A stretch of 64,000 nucleotides of DNA from Parapedobacter sp. SGR-10 (GTDB lineage: Bacteria; Bacteroidota; Bacteroidia; Sphingobacteriales; Sphingobacteriaceae), in NCBI RefSeq assembly GCF_011030405.1, contig NZ_JAAJTJ010000005.1, forward strand, positions 62,001-126,000. Direction: 5' to 3'. The notes beneath the pieces are model-generated. The model did no database searches, had not been told where the DNA came from, and saw only the letters and a program-made list of their open reading frames with translations. How positions within the stretch are numbered: the stretch's first letter is position 1; every line of letters starts with the position of its first letter. The position numbers and the translations under genes were made by a program. This document shows, piece by piece, positions 34,493-44,035 of the stretch.

Positions 34493-35482
34493 TTACATCA
34501 ATGCCTTTGCGATAATATCAAAAGCATGTAGTCTTTTCCCTTCATCAAAGATGTAGTTGGTGGTCATGATTTCATTGGCTTGGTGCTTCTCGGCAAATGC
34601 CAATACTTCCTCACGCATCTCCTTTTCCGTCCCGATAAAGGTACAGTTGACCATATTCTGAACAGCTTGTTCTATTTCCGGAATACCGTGATAGATAGGT
34701 TTTTCAGTAGGAGGAGAGAGCGGTTTTCTCAGATTGGTCAATATTCCGGCAAACATATTGAACAGACTGGTGGAAAGAAACTGTGCTTCTTCCACACTGT
34801 CACCTGCTACGATATTGATACAGATGATGGTATACGGCTCTTTAAGCACATCGGAGGGTTTGAAATGGGAGCGGTATATCTCCATAGCCTGATCGAGCAT
34901 CGCCGGCGCAAAATGGGCTGCAAAAGCATAGGGTAGTCCCAGTTCGGCAGCGAGGTAAGCACTGTCTGTACTTGACCCCAGAATATATATCGGAATATCC
35001 AAACCTTCTCCCGGAAAAGCCCGTACCTTGGCGTTAAAGTTGTTTTCGTCCAAATACTGCTGTAGTTCGAGGACATCTTCTTTGAAGTAGAAGGAGGTAT
35101 TGAGATTGTTGCGGCGCAGTGCCATGGCTGTCAGTTGATCCGTACCAGGTGCCCGGCCGAGGCCAAGGTCAATTCGCCCCGGATAGATGCTTTCCAATGT
35201 ACCAAACTGCTCAGCGACGACCAAGGGTGTATGATTGGGCAACATAATACCGCCCGAACCTACACGGATATGTTTCGTCTGTCCGGCGATATGGCCGATA
35301 AGAACAGCTGTGGCCGAACTGGCGATATGTGGCATATTATGGTGTTCGGCCAGCCAAATGCGATGAAAACCCAATTCTTCTATATGCTGTGCACCTTTTA
35401 CGGCCCGAGCAATCGCTTCTGTAGCATTGCTTCCTTTACAGATCGTCGCTAGCTCGAGCAGGGATATTTTGACATTACTCAT
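34493..35482 (-). CDS. Luciferase-like (LLM class) flavin-dependent oxidoreductase
   Basis: A 329-residue TIM-barrel enzyme of the bacterial luciferase superfamily (YhbW-like group): HIEELGFHRIWLAEHHNMPHIASSATAVL split over the first strands, RVGSGGIMLPNHTPLVVAEQFGTLESIYPGRIDLGLGRAPGTD in the classic substrate/flavin region, and ILGSSTDSAYLAAELGLPYAFA. It likely uses reduced FMN and oxygen; the substrate is unknown. I start it at the ATG at 35482 (MSNVKISLLELA), since the upstream five codons are not conserved in type. It is the last gene of a minus-strand run starting with YggS. Confidence 0.9.
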   Translation of the reverse strand: MSNVKISLLELATICKGSNATEAIARAVKGAQHIEELGFHRIWLAEHHNMPHIASSATAVLIGHIAGQTKHIRVGSGGIMLPNHTPLVVAEQFGTLESIYPGRIDLGLGRAPGTDQLTAMALRRNNLNTSFYFKEDVLELQQYLDENNFNAKVRAFPGEGLDIPIYILGSSTDSAYLAAELGLPYAFAAHFAPAMLDQAMEIYRSHFKPSDVLKEPYTIICINIVAGDSVEEAQFLSTSLFNMFAGILTNLRKPLSPPTEKPIYHGIPEIEQAVQNMVNCTFIGTEKEMREEVLAFAEKHQANEIMTTNYIFDEGKRLHAFDIIAKALM

Positions 35483-35560
35483 GCCATAAAAATACAATGA
35501 ATAGTGGAGGACATTGTAAGGAAATTGTCTTTATCTGATTTTTGGCGTTTGTGTGACAAA

Positions 35561-36745
35561 TCATACAACTTTCACTCCCTGTATCACAATATGATTGCCG
35601 GCGGGATCTGTAGTAAAAAACAAAAAGTCTGACCCACCGTCCTTGATCTTGTACCTTTTGCGGATTTCGTCTACCTTGATGGGAAAATTTTTGGTAGCCA
35701 CATTGGCTTTGGTAAGACTATTGTTCTTTTTGAAGGAGGGTATACTTTGTACTTTTTGGATTTTAAAGATCCTGCCGGGAAATTCCTCATCCAATATCTC
35801 CGCAGTATACAGATGTGTATTGGTGTGCAGCTTAAACAGACTAAACCGTTTGCTGATGGTCTTGAAAGCTCCGGCTTTGGTGACCGATACATCGGGATCG
35901 TAGAGGTAGGTGAGGGGATCCGAGGTTCGGATCAAGGTACTTTTTTCTTCTTCGATACCGAATGTATGCACTTGTATCTGATCGGCAAACAGGCGTATGG
36001 CGGATATTTTGGGTGTGCCATCAAATAACTTGTCCTGTACAAATAGTAATTCCTTGCAATCGCCATCCACAGAGATGACAAAGACATATTTTACATGACG
36101 CAGTTTGCCCAATGCCGTGGAAATATCCATGAGTGGGGACAGTTTGCAGATGACATATCTTGACTTCTTGAAAAAGAGATCCTGCAAGTCGACGATATTG
36201 GGTTCGCAGTCCTCTAGCAAAAATACTTTGGCATGATTGACCCGACGTGAGGGATCGATGTAGATATAATCCAAGACATCGTCCTCTTGTTGTCGGATAT
36301 ATTCTACACCGTCTGTGGCGAGGCATACAAGGTTGTTGACCCCCAGTTCTGCCGCATTATGCTGAACGATTTTGGACAGTTTTTCATTAAGCTCACAATG
36401 AATGACGATCTCCGCTTCTTGCGCAATATAGCAACTGTCCACACCAAATCCTCCGGTTACGTCTACGACTTTGCTGCCGGTATGGATAAGGGTCTGTTTG
36501 ATGAGTGCAGTGTGTTCGGAAGAGCATTGTTCCAGATTGATCTTGTCGGGGTAGTAGATGTTGGGGGAAAATGCCCATGTAGGCAATTTTCGCACGCTAC
36601 GCTGCCATCCATCAATTTGGGAGGCCAGCTCGGCGGAGGTCACATGGGAAAAAGGGGATCTTTTCAAAGCTATAGTACTTGGCGAAAGCTCCCTATTGGC
36701 TTTGATAAATTCTTGAACGTCTTTATCTAGAATATGTTTATTCAT
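35561..36745 (-). CDS. Class I SAM-dependent methyltransferase with THUMP-like C-terminal domain
   Basis: A 394-residue cytosolic enzyme. The Rossmann SAM site is VVDVTGGFGVDSCYIAQEA, followed by the acidic loop HCELNEKLSKIV and the catalytic-site motif YIDPSRR. A C-terminal THUMP-like region (FPGRIFKIQKVQSIPSF, KVDEIRKRYKIKDGG) suggests an RNA substrate. The N-terminal RELSPSTIALKRSPF segment is typical of the Bacteroidota family. The start overlaps the aspartate kinase stop by 8 bp, so translation is probably coupled. The substrate is not known. Confidence 0.87.
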   Translation of the reverse strand: MNKHILDKDVQEFIKANRELSPSTIALKRSPFSHVTSAELASQIDGWQRSVRKLPTWAFSPNIYYPDKINLEQCSSEHTALIKQTLIHTGSKVVDVTGGFGVDSCYIAQEAEIVIHCELNEKLSKIVQHNAAELGVNNLVCLATDGVEYIRQQEDDVLDYIYIDPSRRVNHAKVFLLEDCEPNIVDLQDLFFKKSRYVICKLSPLMDISTALGKLRHVKYVFVISVDGDCKELLFVQDKLFDGTPKISAIRLFADQIQVHTFGIEEEKSTLIRTSDPLTYLYDPDVSVTKAGAFKTISKRFSLFKLHTNTHLYTAEILDEEFPGRIFKIQKVQSIPSFKKNNSLTKANVATKNFPIKVDEIRKRYKIKDGGSDFLFFTTDPAGNHIVIQGVKVV

Positions 36746-38006
36746 TCAATTCTTTCACTAACATCTGACAGGTATAACTGTCCTTAAGTTCGCGAATAAT
36801 TTTCTTATTTACCAATACCCGATCAATAGTTTCTTGATTATAATACCGGATCGTGATCAATTCCAAACCTTTTTCGTAGTTGACCTTATACCTTTTTTCG
36901 AGATCTTCCAATAGCATGTCGACATTCTCACCTGTATCATCTATGCTCACGGAAAAGGATATGGCACTGTTGTGCATCATGTTGATTTTTATGCGGTGCA
37001 GGTGACACAGATTGAATATATGGCTCAGATTGTCCTCTACGATAAACGAAAAATCCCGTGGCTGTATATTGATCAGTACCTGATTGATCTTGAAGATAAA
37101 AGAGGGGACAGGCAATGTCTGATTGGTTGTACGGATTTGTGTTCCCGGTTGCTCCGGTTGCAGAAACGAACGTACATTCAATGTGATCTTTTTATTTTGC
37201 AACGGCTTGATTGTCTTCGGATGTATGACGGTAGCCCCATAATATGTCAACTCAATGGCATCGGTATAGGACAGCTCAGGGATCAATTCGGTTTTTTCAA
37301 ACCATTTTGGATCGGCATTCAGCACACCCGGTACATCCTTCCAGATCGTGATGCCTTCGGCATTGAGACAGGCCGCAAAGATCGCTGCTGAATAGTCCGA
37401 ACCTTCCCGACCTAAAGTCGTCGTAAAATTCTCTGATGTAGAACCGATAAATCCCTGCGTGATGACCACATATTCATCCAATATCAAGGGGAACTCCCTG
37501 CGGATCTTGGCTTCGGTAAGTTCCCAATCCACGACAGCTTCACGATAGGTATTGTCCGTGGAGATATAATCTCTGGCGTCTTCCCATTTGGTCGGAATGC
37601 CTATCTGATTACAATGAGCAGCCAGTATTTTTGAAGACAGCAGCTCGCCGACGGAAACGATCTGGTCATAGAGATAGTCGTAACTATCCAATGGCTCTTC
37701 TTCCAGGATCCACTCAATCTCGACAAAACAATTGGCAATATCATCAAAGACAGGAGCTTGGCGATCTTCAAACAGTTCACAAAGGATCTGGTTATGTTCT
37801 TGCTTGACGACATCCAATGCCAGAAAAGGATCTCCTTGACCCTTCGTGTAGTTGTTGACAACCTCTTGTAACCTGTCCGTAGTTTTATTGATCGCAGATA
37901 CGACGACCAACAGTTCGGAAGATTTATATTTCGAGATGATCGAAGCTGCATTTTTGATGTTTTCCGCATTTTTCACCGAAGCTCCACCAAATTTAAAAAC
38001 CTGCAT
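36738..38006 (-). CDS. lysC: Aspartate kinase
   Basis: This monofunctional enzyme phosphorylates aspartate, the first step to lysine, threonine and methionine. At 422 residues it has the start MQVFKFGGASVKNAENI with the KFGG nucleotide motif, the amino-acid kinase middle (TLGREGSDYSAAIFAA, WKDVPGVLNADP, ELTYYGATVIHPKT) and a C-terminal tandem ACT region (NMMHNSAISFSVSIDD) that should mediate feedback control. No homoserine dehydrogenase domain follows. It overlaps the THUMP-like methyltransferase downstream; the DUF3298 gene is 40 bp upstream. Confidence 0.93.
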   Translation of the reverse strand: MQVFKFGGASVKNAENIKNAASIISKYKSSELLVVVSAINKTTDRLQEVVNNYTKGQGDPFLALDVVKQEHNQILCELFEDRQAPVFDDIANCFVEIEWILEEEPLDSYDYLYDQIVSVGELLSSKILAAHCNQIGIPTKWEDARDYISTDNTYREAVVDWELTEAKIRREFPLILDEYVVITQGFIGSTSENFTTTLGREGSDYSAAIFAACLNAEGITIWKDVPGVLNADPKWFEKTELIPELSYTDAIELTYYGATVIHPKTIKPLQNKKITLNVRSFLQPEQPGTQIRTTNQTLPVPSFIFKINQVLINIQPRDFSFIVEDNLSHIFNLCHLHRIKINMMHNSAISFSVSIDDTGENVDMLLEDLEKRYKVNYEKGLELITIRYYNQETIDRVLVNKKIIRELKDSYTCQMLVKELNE

Positions 38007-38046
38007 TTATTGTATTCAAATGGTTAATATAATATTTTTTAGGATG

Positions 38047-38868
38047 TCATTTTTTGCCATCTATTACGGCTCTCTCTATTTCTTTAACATACTCCTTGCC
38101 TCGGTTGCTTAAAAAATCCTTTAAATCAGCATAAGGAAGCTTGATCGTTGTAGATCCTTCCGAATAAGGTTTTATTTCATATTCGTTGTAATAAAACAGC
38201 AACTCATCTTTTGTCAAGCCAAAGTTATCATTTAAAGCGAATATTCCGCGCTCAAAGAAAAAATCCTTTTCCAATGAGGCTGTATCGGCAAGGTTTTCCA
38301 TCTTTCGGAACTGCTGCTCAGCCATTTTGGTTAGCGCAGGGAGTTTCTCTTTGATAATGATATCCGAAAGCTGAATTTTCTGGTGCTGTACAATATCAAA
38401 GTTGGACCATACAACTACGGTGTTGCCATGTGCTCCTCCCGTATATTGCTGATAGGTGGTTTTGAGGGTAAGCAGTCTTGGGGTATTCAAGCAGACGGAG
38501 CTTTGTATGTTCTTAAACCAAGCCATAGAAACATGGTGTGTAGACTCTTCCTCCACAAACTCGTCGTAGCCCTCTATAAAAGTTTGGGCTGCTTGTTCAA
38601 AACCATCTTCTCCTTCAAGCCAAATGGCAGGGTGAACTAATCCCATGATGGTGGAGTCTGGAAATTTGGGATAAGAAACACGGAAGTAGGTGCTGTCGAC
38701 AGAGGTGTCGTGCTCCACAAGATACCTACTCGACTTTGCAAACTCTTGATATGTATACGATAGTGTGTCATTATCTAAAGCATTGGACAAACTTTTTTTT
38801 GAAGTTTGTTCGTTCGTATGGGTACAAGCATAGATCAGAAATAGGAATACAAAGGGTAAGTATTTCAT
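38047..38868 (-). CDS. DUF4163/DUF3298 domain lipoprotein (RsiV-like)
   Basis: A 273-residue exported protein with a lipobox (FLIYACTHT; Cys near residue 15). The mature part has the DUF4163 strand block (STYFRVSYPKFPDSTIMGLVHPAI) and the DUF3298 block (TYQQYTGGAHGNTVVVWSNFDI, QIQLSDII-like, and YEIKPYSEGSTTIKLPYADL). These are the domains of RsiV-like and peptidoglycan-associated proteins, of unknown biochemical role here. The start overlaps the GNAT stop by four bases (ATGA), so the two are translationally coupled. Confidence 0.88.
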   Translation of the reverse strand: MKYLPFVFLFLIYACTHTNEQTSKKSLSNALDNDTLSYTYQEFAKSSRYLVEHDTSVDSTYFRVSYPKFPDSTIMGLVHPAIWLEGEDGFEQAAQTFIEGYDEFVEEESTHHVSMAWFKNIQSSVCLNTPRLLTLKTTYQQYTGGAHGNTVVVWSNFDIVQHQKIQLSDIIIKEKLPALTKMAEQQFRKMENLADTASLEKDFFFERGIFALNDNFGLTKDELLFYYNEYEIKPYSEGSTTIKLPYADLKDFLSNRGKEYVKEIERAVIDGKK

Positions 38869-39323
38869 TTTTTGTCAAAATTTAAATTTACATTGATCCA
38901 TTCTCCATCGAACGTTGCTTGGTATTTCTCATAAAATTTGATAGCCGGTTCGTTCCAGTTCAGTACCTGCCACATGATACCGCTATAGTTTTTTTCCTGG
39001 GCATAAGCTATGGTTTTGTCCAAAAGGAGTTTTCCAATCCCTTTGCCGCGATAGGGCTCATTCACAATAAGATCTTCCAGATACAGCCTTCGTCCTTTCC
39101 AGGTAGAATATCGTATGTAGTATAGCGACATACCGACAATCATTCCCTGGATCTCCGCAACAAAGGCTCCCCATACCGGATTTTTGCCAAATCCTGCATC
39201 GACAAACTCTTCGAGGCTTACCGTGACCTCGTGGGGTGCTTTTTCAAAAAGGGCCAGTTCGTGGATCAGTTCCATCATTTGGAGACAATCTGCGGCATTG
39301 GCCGGACGTATCTGACACTCCAT
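38865..39323 (-). CDS. GNAT family N-acetyltransferase
   Basis: A 152-residue single-domain acetyltransferase. The acetyl-CoA pyrophosphate loop is RGKGIGKLLLDKTIAYA, and WQVLNWNEPAIKFYEKYQA is the typical final strand of the diamine (SSAT-like) subgroup. The N-terminal IRPANAADCLQMMELIHELALFEK also fits that group, so a polyamine or thialysine-type substrate is possible. The ATG follows the YggS stop directly (TAAATG), and the end overlaps the next lipoprotein gene. Confidence 0.9.
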   Translation of the reverse strand: MECQIRPANAADCLQMMELIHELALFEKAPHEVTVSLEEFVDAGFGKNPVWGAFVAEIQGMIVGMSLYYIRYSTWKGRRLYLEDLIVNEPYRGKGIGKLLLDKTIAYAQEKNYSGIMWQVLNWNEPAIKFYEKYQATFDGEWINVNLNFDKK

Positions 39324-40013
39324 TTACTGTGCTTTATAATGTTTGATGACCCGTTTTCCGAAAATGGTACTCCCCAATCTGACCATATTGCTTCCCTGTT
39401 CGATAGCGATCTTGTAATCTGACGACATACCCATAGATAGTGTGTCAAAGCTGCTTTCTTGACGGAAATAGCTGACTTTTATCCCGTCAAACAACATTTT
39501 CAGCTCGTAGAATTCTTCTTTGACCACCTTTGGATTGTCCGTATTGGTAGCAATCCCCATGAGTCCTCGTACACATATGTTTTCCAATGTCTTGAATTCC
39601 GGATTTTCTAACAGCTCGATGAGCTCTACATGGTCCAGACCGAATTTGGAATCCTCGTCGGCGATATAGATTTGTAAAAGACAGTCTATTATCCGATTGT
39701 TTTTGAGGGCATGCTTATTGATTTCCTTCAACAGCTTGTACGAGTCCACACCGTGTATCAGTGTGACGAAAGGAGCAATATACTTGACTTTATTCGTCTG
39801 TAAGTGACCTATCATATGCCAGGAGATATCTTTGGGCAGTGCTTCTTGTTTTTCGACCAATTCCTGCACGAGGTTTTCTCCGAACACACGCTGTCCGGCT
39901 TCGTAGGCTTCCTGTATATCTTCGATAGGCTTGGTCTTGGAGACCGCTACCAGTTGTACGCCGATGGGATTTAGTTCTTGTTGTAAGGTTTGTATATTCG
40001 ATGCAATACTCAT
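39324..40013 (-). CDS. YggS/PLPBP family pyridoxal-phosphate homeostasis protein
   Basis: A 229-residue TIM-barrel protein that binds PLP on the conserved lysine in LVAVSKTKP (Lys26) and buffers vitamin B6 pools. Other family blocks are FGENLVQELVEKQ, WHMIGHLQTNKVKYI, GLMGIATNTDNP and LSMGMSSDYKIAIEQGSNMVRLGSTIFG. Length and all motifs are normal. It is the first gene of the minus-strand run to 34.5 kb and is divergent from the DUF4296/mutS2 pair, with an 80-bp shared upstream region. Confidence 0.95.
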   Translation of the reverse strand: MSIASNIQTLQQELNPIGVQLVAVSKTKPIEDIQEAYEAGQRVFGENLVQELVEKQEALPKDISWHMIGHLQTNKVKYIAPFVTLIHGVDSYKLLKEINKHALKNNRIIDCLLQIYIADEDSKFGLDHVELIELLENPEFKTLENICVRGLMGIATNTDNPKVVKEEFYELKMLFDGIKVSYFRQESSFDTLSMGMSSDYKIAIEQGSNMVRLGSTIFGKRVIKHYKAQ

Positions 40014-40094
40014 TTATATCTCATTTCGTGTAGAATACTCCTAATAAAGACGCCGAATACAGCGGCATTTTGTATTTTTGTGCAAAATTACAAA

Positions 40095-40814
40095 ATGAAA
40101 CGCTTATTCTTCGTCATAGCAGCGCTGTTTTTTTTGGTTGTGGCTTGTTCCAAGTCCAGACCGAAGGGGATTCTTTCGGACAAGGAAATGTCCGATCTGA
40201 TGACCGAGGTGTATATCTTGGACAGTTACCTGAACAATATGCCCATTGACAGTGGCCGTAAGGTTATGCCGGTACTTTATCAACAGCTGTTTGACAAGTT
40301 CAAGATGGATTCGACCACATTCATAAAGAATCTTGATTATTATTACGGCAACCCTGTCGAACTGGAAAAGGTAAACGACAAGGTCAAGGATGTATTAAGC
40401 CGTTATGAAAAAGAAGCTTTGCGTGTCGATTCCATAGAACAAGCCCATATCCGCGATAGTACACATAGGGTAATGAAGTTGCAGCAGCAGGCAGATGAGA
40501 TGAAAAGGCTGATTTTGGAGGTTCATCTGGATACGACCGAATACACTTTTGAAGCAAATAATTCGGCTTTCTTCCAATATACAGGCCTATCTGTACAGCG
40601 TCATGAATTGACTAAGCCTATGCCTAAAGAAGCAGATGCAGCGGAGGTCAGCGAGGACGAGGAGAATGAGGCTTCGGAACAGGAACATATAAGCATAGAT
40701 TCGAATCAATCCGTGGCACCTCTGCACGATGAGATCATCGAAAGGAGAATAGATGCCAAGGAAGTACAACGAAGGATGCGATTGAAAGAAATAAAACAAA
40801 GATCAAAGCTGTGA
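40095..40814 (+). CDS. DUF4296 domain lipoprotein
   Basis: The ATG at 40095 gives 239 residues with a short lipoprotein signal (MKRLFFVIAALFFLVVACS). The DUF4296 domain follows: ILSDKEMSDLMTEVYILDSYL, then YQQLFDKFKMDSTTFIKNLDYYYGNP and a long helical tail with an acidic stretch (EVSEDEENEASEQEH). The family is confined to Bacteroidota and of unknown function. A TATTTTTG -7-type box (40073-40080) lies upstream, but no matching TTTG at proper spacing. The stop overlaps the mutS2 GTG start, so the two are coupled. Confidence 0.85.
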   Translation: MKRLFFVIAALFFLVVACSKSRPKGILSDKEMSDLMTEVYILDSYLNNMPIDSGRKVMPVLYQQLFDKFKMDSTTFIKNLDYYYGNPVELEKVNDKVKDVLSRYEKEALRVDSIEQAHIRDSTHRVMKLQQQADEMKRLILEVHLDTTEYTFEANNSAFFQYTGLSVQRHELTKPMPKEADAAEVSEDEENEASEQEHISIDSNQSVAPLHDEIIERRIDAKEVQRRMRLKEIKQRSKL

Positions 40815-43192
40815 TATATCCGGATAATGCGGTAGATAAGTTGGGGTTTTCGGAAATCAGGAACCTCATTCAAGAAAAGTGTCTGAGTGAGGCAGGTCGG
40901 CTTATGGTTGCCAAAATACAACCACAGACCAAATATGAGCAGATCGATCGGTTTCTGCGGCAGACACAGGAATTCAAGAATTTGCTGTTGCACGATACGC
41001 CGCTACCTGTGGATCATATCTATGCCATCAAACCCCTGGCCCAAAAGGCCAAAGTAGAGGGAGCCTTTTTGTCCGAAGAAGAATTTTTCCGTCTGCTGTT
41101 ATCCCTGCGGACAGTTTACGCTATCATTCGTTATTTCAACGAAAGGGAAGGACAGTATGCTTATCTAGAATTGTTATTTGAGCACCTACCTATTGAAAAG
41201 TCTTTGGTACGGTCTATTGAGCAGGTCATCGATGATCGGGGTAAGGTCAAAGAAAATGCTTCCAAGTTGCTGTTGGATCTGAACCAACAGATCGCTAAGA
41301 GCGAACAGGAAGCACGTAAGAAACTGGATACGGTATTCAAGAATGCTCAGGCCAATGGTTGGACAGCCGATGGAGGTATTACGATCCGGGAGGGAAGGTT
41401 GTGTATCCCGATTCTGGCCGAAAACAAACGTAAGGTCAAAGGACTTATTCACGACGAATCGGCTACAGGACAGACAGCCTTTATTGAACCGGAAGAAGTG
41501 TTCCACCTGAACAACAAGGTTCGCGATCTGGAATTCGAAAGAAGAAGGGAGATCATTCGGTTATTGGTCGAATTGACCGATGAGATACGTCCACATGTGC
41601 CCTTGTTGCTCTCCTACCATGGACTGATCGCCAAGCTCGATTTTGTACGGGCAAAGGCACTTTTTGCAATAGACATTGAGGCTACGATGCCAATCTTGCT
41701 TGCCGCACCCGAGCTTAGCCTTGTCAATGCGCGGCACCCTTTATTGTATCTCAACAGTAAGCAGGATGCTTCGCATCCGGTAGTTCCACTGAATATCAAA
41801 ATCGATCAACAGGATAGGATCGTATTGGTATCTGGCCCCAATGCCGGTGGTAAATCGGTCTGTATGAAAACGGTAGGTCTATTCCAGTTGATGGTACAAT
41901 CGGGATTGTTGGTACCGGCAGATGAAACTTCGTCCATAGGCATTTTCAAACAGATATTTGCCGATATAGGGGATGACCAATCCATAGAAAGTGATCTGAG
42001 TACGTACAGTGCGCATCTTTCAAAAATGAAGTATTTTTCCACATTCGCCCAAGCGAAGACGTTGGTGCTGATCGACGAGTTTGGTACAGGCACGGATCCG
42101 CAATTTGGAGGGCCTATTGCCGAGGCTGTATTGGAACAGCTGAACAAAAGGAAGGTTAGGGGAGTGATCACGACACATTATTCCAACCTAAAGCTCTATG
42201 CCAACAATACGGAGGGGATCCAGAATGCCTCCATGCTGTTTGACAATCAGCAGATGAAGCCTCTTTACATCCTCCAGATGGGTAAACCCGGTAGCTCCTA
42301 TGCTTTCGAAATTGCCCAAAAGATAGGCTTGCCCAAGGAAATTTTGGATTCGGCTAAGGTAAAGATCGGAAAACAACAGAATAGGGTGGATAGCCTTTTG
42401 GTGGATCTCGAACGGGACAAGAAGGAAATCTATCAGACCAAGGTGGCCGTAGACAAAAGAGAAAAGGAACTGGAAGAACTCAAAGCGAAGTATGAAGAGC
42501 TGAAAAGCCATATAGAAGAAAACAAAAAGGAGATACTCCGTAAAGCGAAAGAAGAAGCTAAAGGAATCCTCCAAGATGCAAATAAACTGATTGAAAACAC
42601 AATCTCCGAAATCAAATCCGTCAAAGCTGATAAGGAAAAAACAAAAGAAATACGTGGAAAATTGAACCAGACCCTTGACCAGCATGCGGAGGCTTTAAAG
42701 AGTAGCGTATCTCCTAAATCGAGTAAACATGTTACCAATACTGAATTGGAGGTAGGAGATTGGGTTCGGATAGAGGATACAGGTTCCGAAGGAGAAATTT
42801 TGGAAATCACACGCAACAATAGTTTAATCATATCTTTAGGTAGCCTTCGTACTGTCATTAAAAAGAACCGTGTAACTAAACTAAAAAGCAAGGAAAAATC
42901 CAAGGCTGTCAAACGCCAGACTATCCTATCATCCGAATCCATAGCAGACTTTCATCCCGAAGTGGACGTGCGTGGGATGCGTACAGAAGATGCGTTGCAG
43001 AAAATAGAATTGGTATTGGATAGGGCTGTCATGATAGGTTATCCTTCCCTCAAGATCATCCATGGCAAGGGAGATGGTATCTTGCGTAGATTTATACGGG
43101 ACTATCTACGTAAGTATAATCATGTGAGCCGTTTTGAGGACGAACATGCCGACCGTGGAGGAGATGGGATTACATATGCGTATATTGGGTAA
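40811..43192 (+). CDS. mutS2: MutS2 family endonuclease/ATPase
   Basis: A 793-residue cytosolic protein that acts on branched DNA or stalled, collided ribosomes. It lacks the MutS mismatch-recognition domain; the core and clamp are followed by the ATPase with Walker A GPNAGGKSVCMKT, the DIGDDQSIESDLSTYSAHLSKM signature region and Walker B VLIDEFGTGTDP. A long coiled coil (KEELKAKYEELKSHIEENK type) leads to the C-terminal Smr nuclease domain (VDVRGMRTEDAL, IIHGKGDGILRRFI). It starts with GTG overlapping the upstream stop (GTGATA). Confidence 0.96.
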   Translation: MIYPDNAVDKLGFSEIRNLIQEKCLSEAGRLMVAKIQPQTKYEQIDRFLRQTQEFKNLLLHDTPLPVDHIYAIKPLAQKAKVEGAFLSEEEFFRLLLSLRTVYAIIRYFNEREGQYAYLELLFEHLPIEKSLVRSIEQVIDDRGKVKENASKLLLDLNQQIAKSEQEARKKLDTVFKNAQANGWTADGGITIREGRLCIPILAENKRKVKGLIHDESATGQTAFIEPEEVFHLNNKVRDLEFERRREIIRLLVELTDEIRPHVPLLLSYHGLIAKLDFVRAKALFAIDIEATMPILLAAPELSLVNARHPLLYLNSKQDASHPVVPLNIKIDQQDRIVLVSGPNAGGKSVCMKTVGLFQLMVQSGLLVPADETSSIGIFKQIFADIGDDQSIESDLSTYSAHLSKMKYFSTFAQAKTLVLIDEFGTGTDPQFGGPIAEAVLEQLNKRKVRGVITTHYSNLKLYANNTEGIQNASMLFDNQQMKPLYILQMGKPGSSYAFEIAQKIGLPKEILDSAKVKIGKQQNRVDSLLVDLERDKKEIYQTKVAVDKREKELEELKAKYEELKSHIEENKKEILRKAKEEAKGILQDANKLIENTISEIKSVKADKEKTKEIRGKLNQTLDQHAEALKSSVSPKSSKHVTNTELEVGDWVRIEDTGSEGEILEITRNNSLIISLGSLRTVIKKNRVTKLKSKEKSKAVKRQTILSSESIADFHPEVDVRGMRTEDALQKIELVLDRAVMIGYPSLKIIHGKGDGILRRFIRDYLRKYNHVSRFEDEHADRGGDGITYAYIG

Positions 43193-43381
43193 TATAAATT
43201 TGTATCATTATTGTCCATACGAAAATAGATACAACAAAAGAGGAAGAGTACTTATTATGAGCAGACGATATTATGACAGCAATTCTTCTTCAGCTATAGT
43301 ACAGGATACTCTTCCTATATCTTCAGACAAGGAAGTTCAGAGAAATGGCTCCGCTGAACACTGCACATAGTAAAAGATACA

Positions 43382-44035
43382 TTATACCACTAACAAATCT
43401 TCCAACTCAGCAATGCTATCGACGATATACGTCGCACCGGCCTGTTCTAGCTCAGGTCGGGAGCCAAATCCATACAGTACGCCCACGGTATCTATAGCAA
43501 ACGTCTTTCCTCCGAGTATATCGTATTTTCGATCACCGATCATTAAAGCTTTGTCCGTATCGGTTATTCCTGTTTCATCAAGCACGTGGCGGATCACATG
43601 GGCTTTGGTGGGGCGTGAATCATCGAGACAGCTGCCACCAACAAAATCAAAATAAGAGGATATTTCGAAATGATCGAGGATACGCTCAGCAAATATGGTC
43701 GGCTTTGATGTGGCGAGATATAATCTATAATCTTGTTTCTTTAGTGATTCCAATAACTCGGGTATTCCGTCAAAAAGCCTGTTTTCGTAGAGCCCTATTT
43801 CGGCAAAGCGTTCTCTGTATTTCTCTACTCCAAGATCAGCTTTTGCCTCATCAAAATGGTGTATATCCATCAATGACTGTTTGATGGGAGGGCCTATCCA
43901 CGATTGCAAGGCTGTCAAATCGGATGTTTCAATACCGAAATGTTGCAGAGCATAGGCAATACATTTGGTGATCCCCTCGGAAGGATCTGTCAATGTCCCG
44001 TCCAGATCAAACAGCAGGTGATTATACTTTTTCAT
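43382..44035 (-). CDS. HAD family hydrolase, phosphoglycolate phosphatase-like
   Basis: A 217-residue HAD phosphatase with a C1 helical cap. Motif I is LLFDLDGTLTDP, motif II LYLATSKPT, motif III the Lys around RPTKAHVIRHVL, and motif IV LMIGDRKYDILGG. The cap has IGPPIKQSLMDIHHFDE, the pattern of 5'-nucleotidase/Gph-like members. The substrate is unknown. The ATG at 44035 (MKKYNHLLFD) overlaps the end of the MFS gene by 14 bp; an alternative ATG four codons upstream is possible. Confidence 0.9.
   Translation of the reverse strand: MKKYNHLLFDLDGTLTDPSEGITKCIAYALQHFGIETSDLTALQSWIGPPIKQSLMDIHHFDEAKADLGVEKYRERFAEIGLYENRLFDGIPELLESLKKQDYRLYLATSKPTIFAERILDHFEISSYFDFVGGSCLDDSRPTKAHVIRHVLDETGITDTDKALMIGDRKYDILGGKTFAIDTVGVLYGFGSRPELEQAGATYIVDSIAELEDLLVV

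Noticed and set aside
43257..43370. A 37-codon frame (MSRRYYDSNSSSAIVQDT) between mutS2 and the HAD gene.
   Set aside because: It has low-complexity composition, no ribosome site and no matching promoter spacing. It could be real but cannot be supported.
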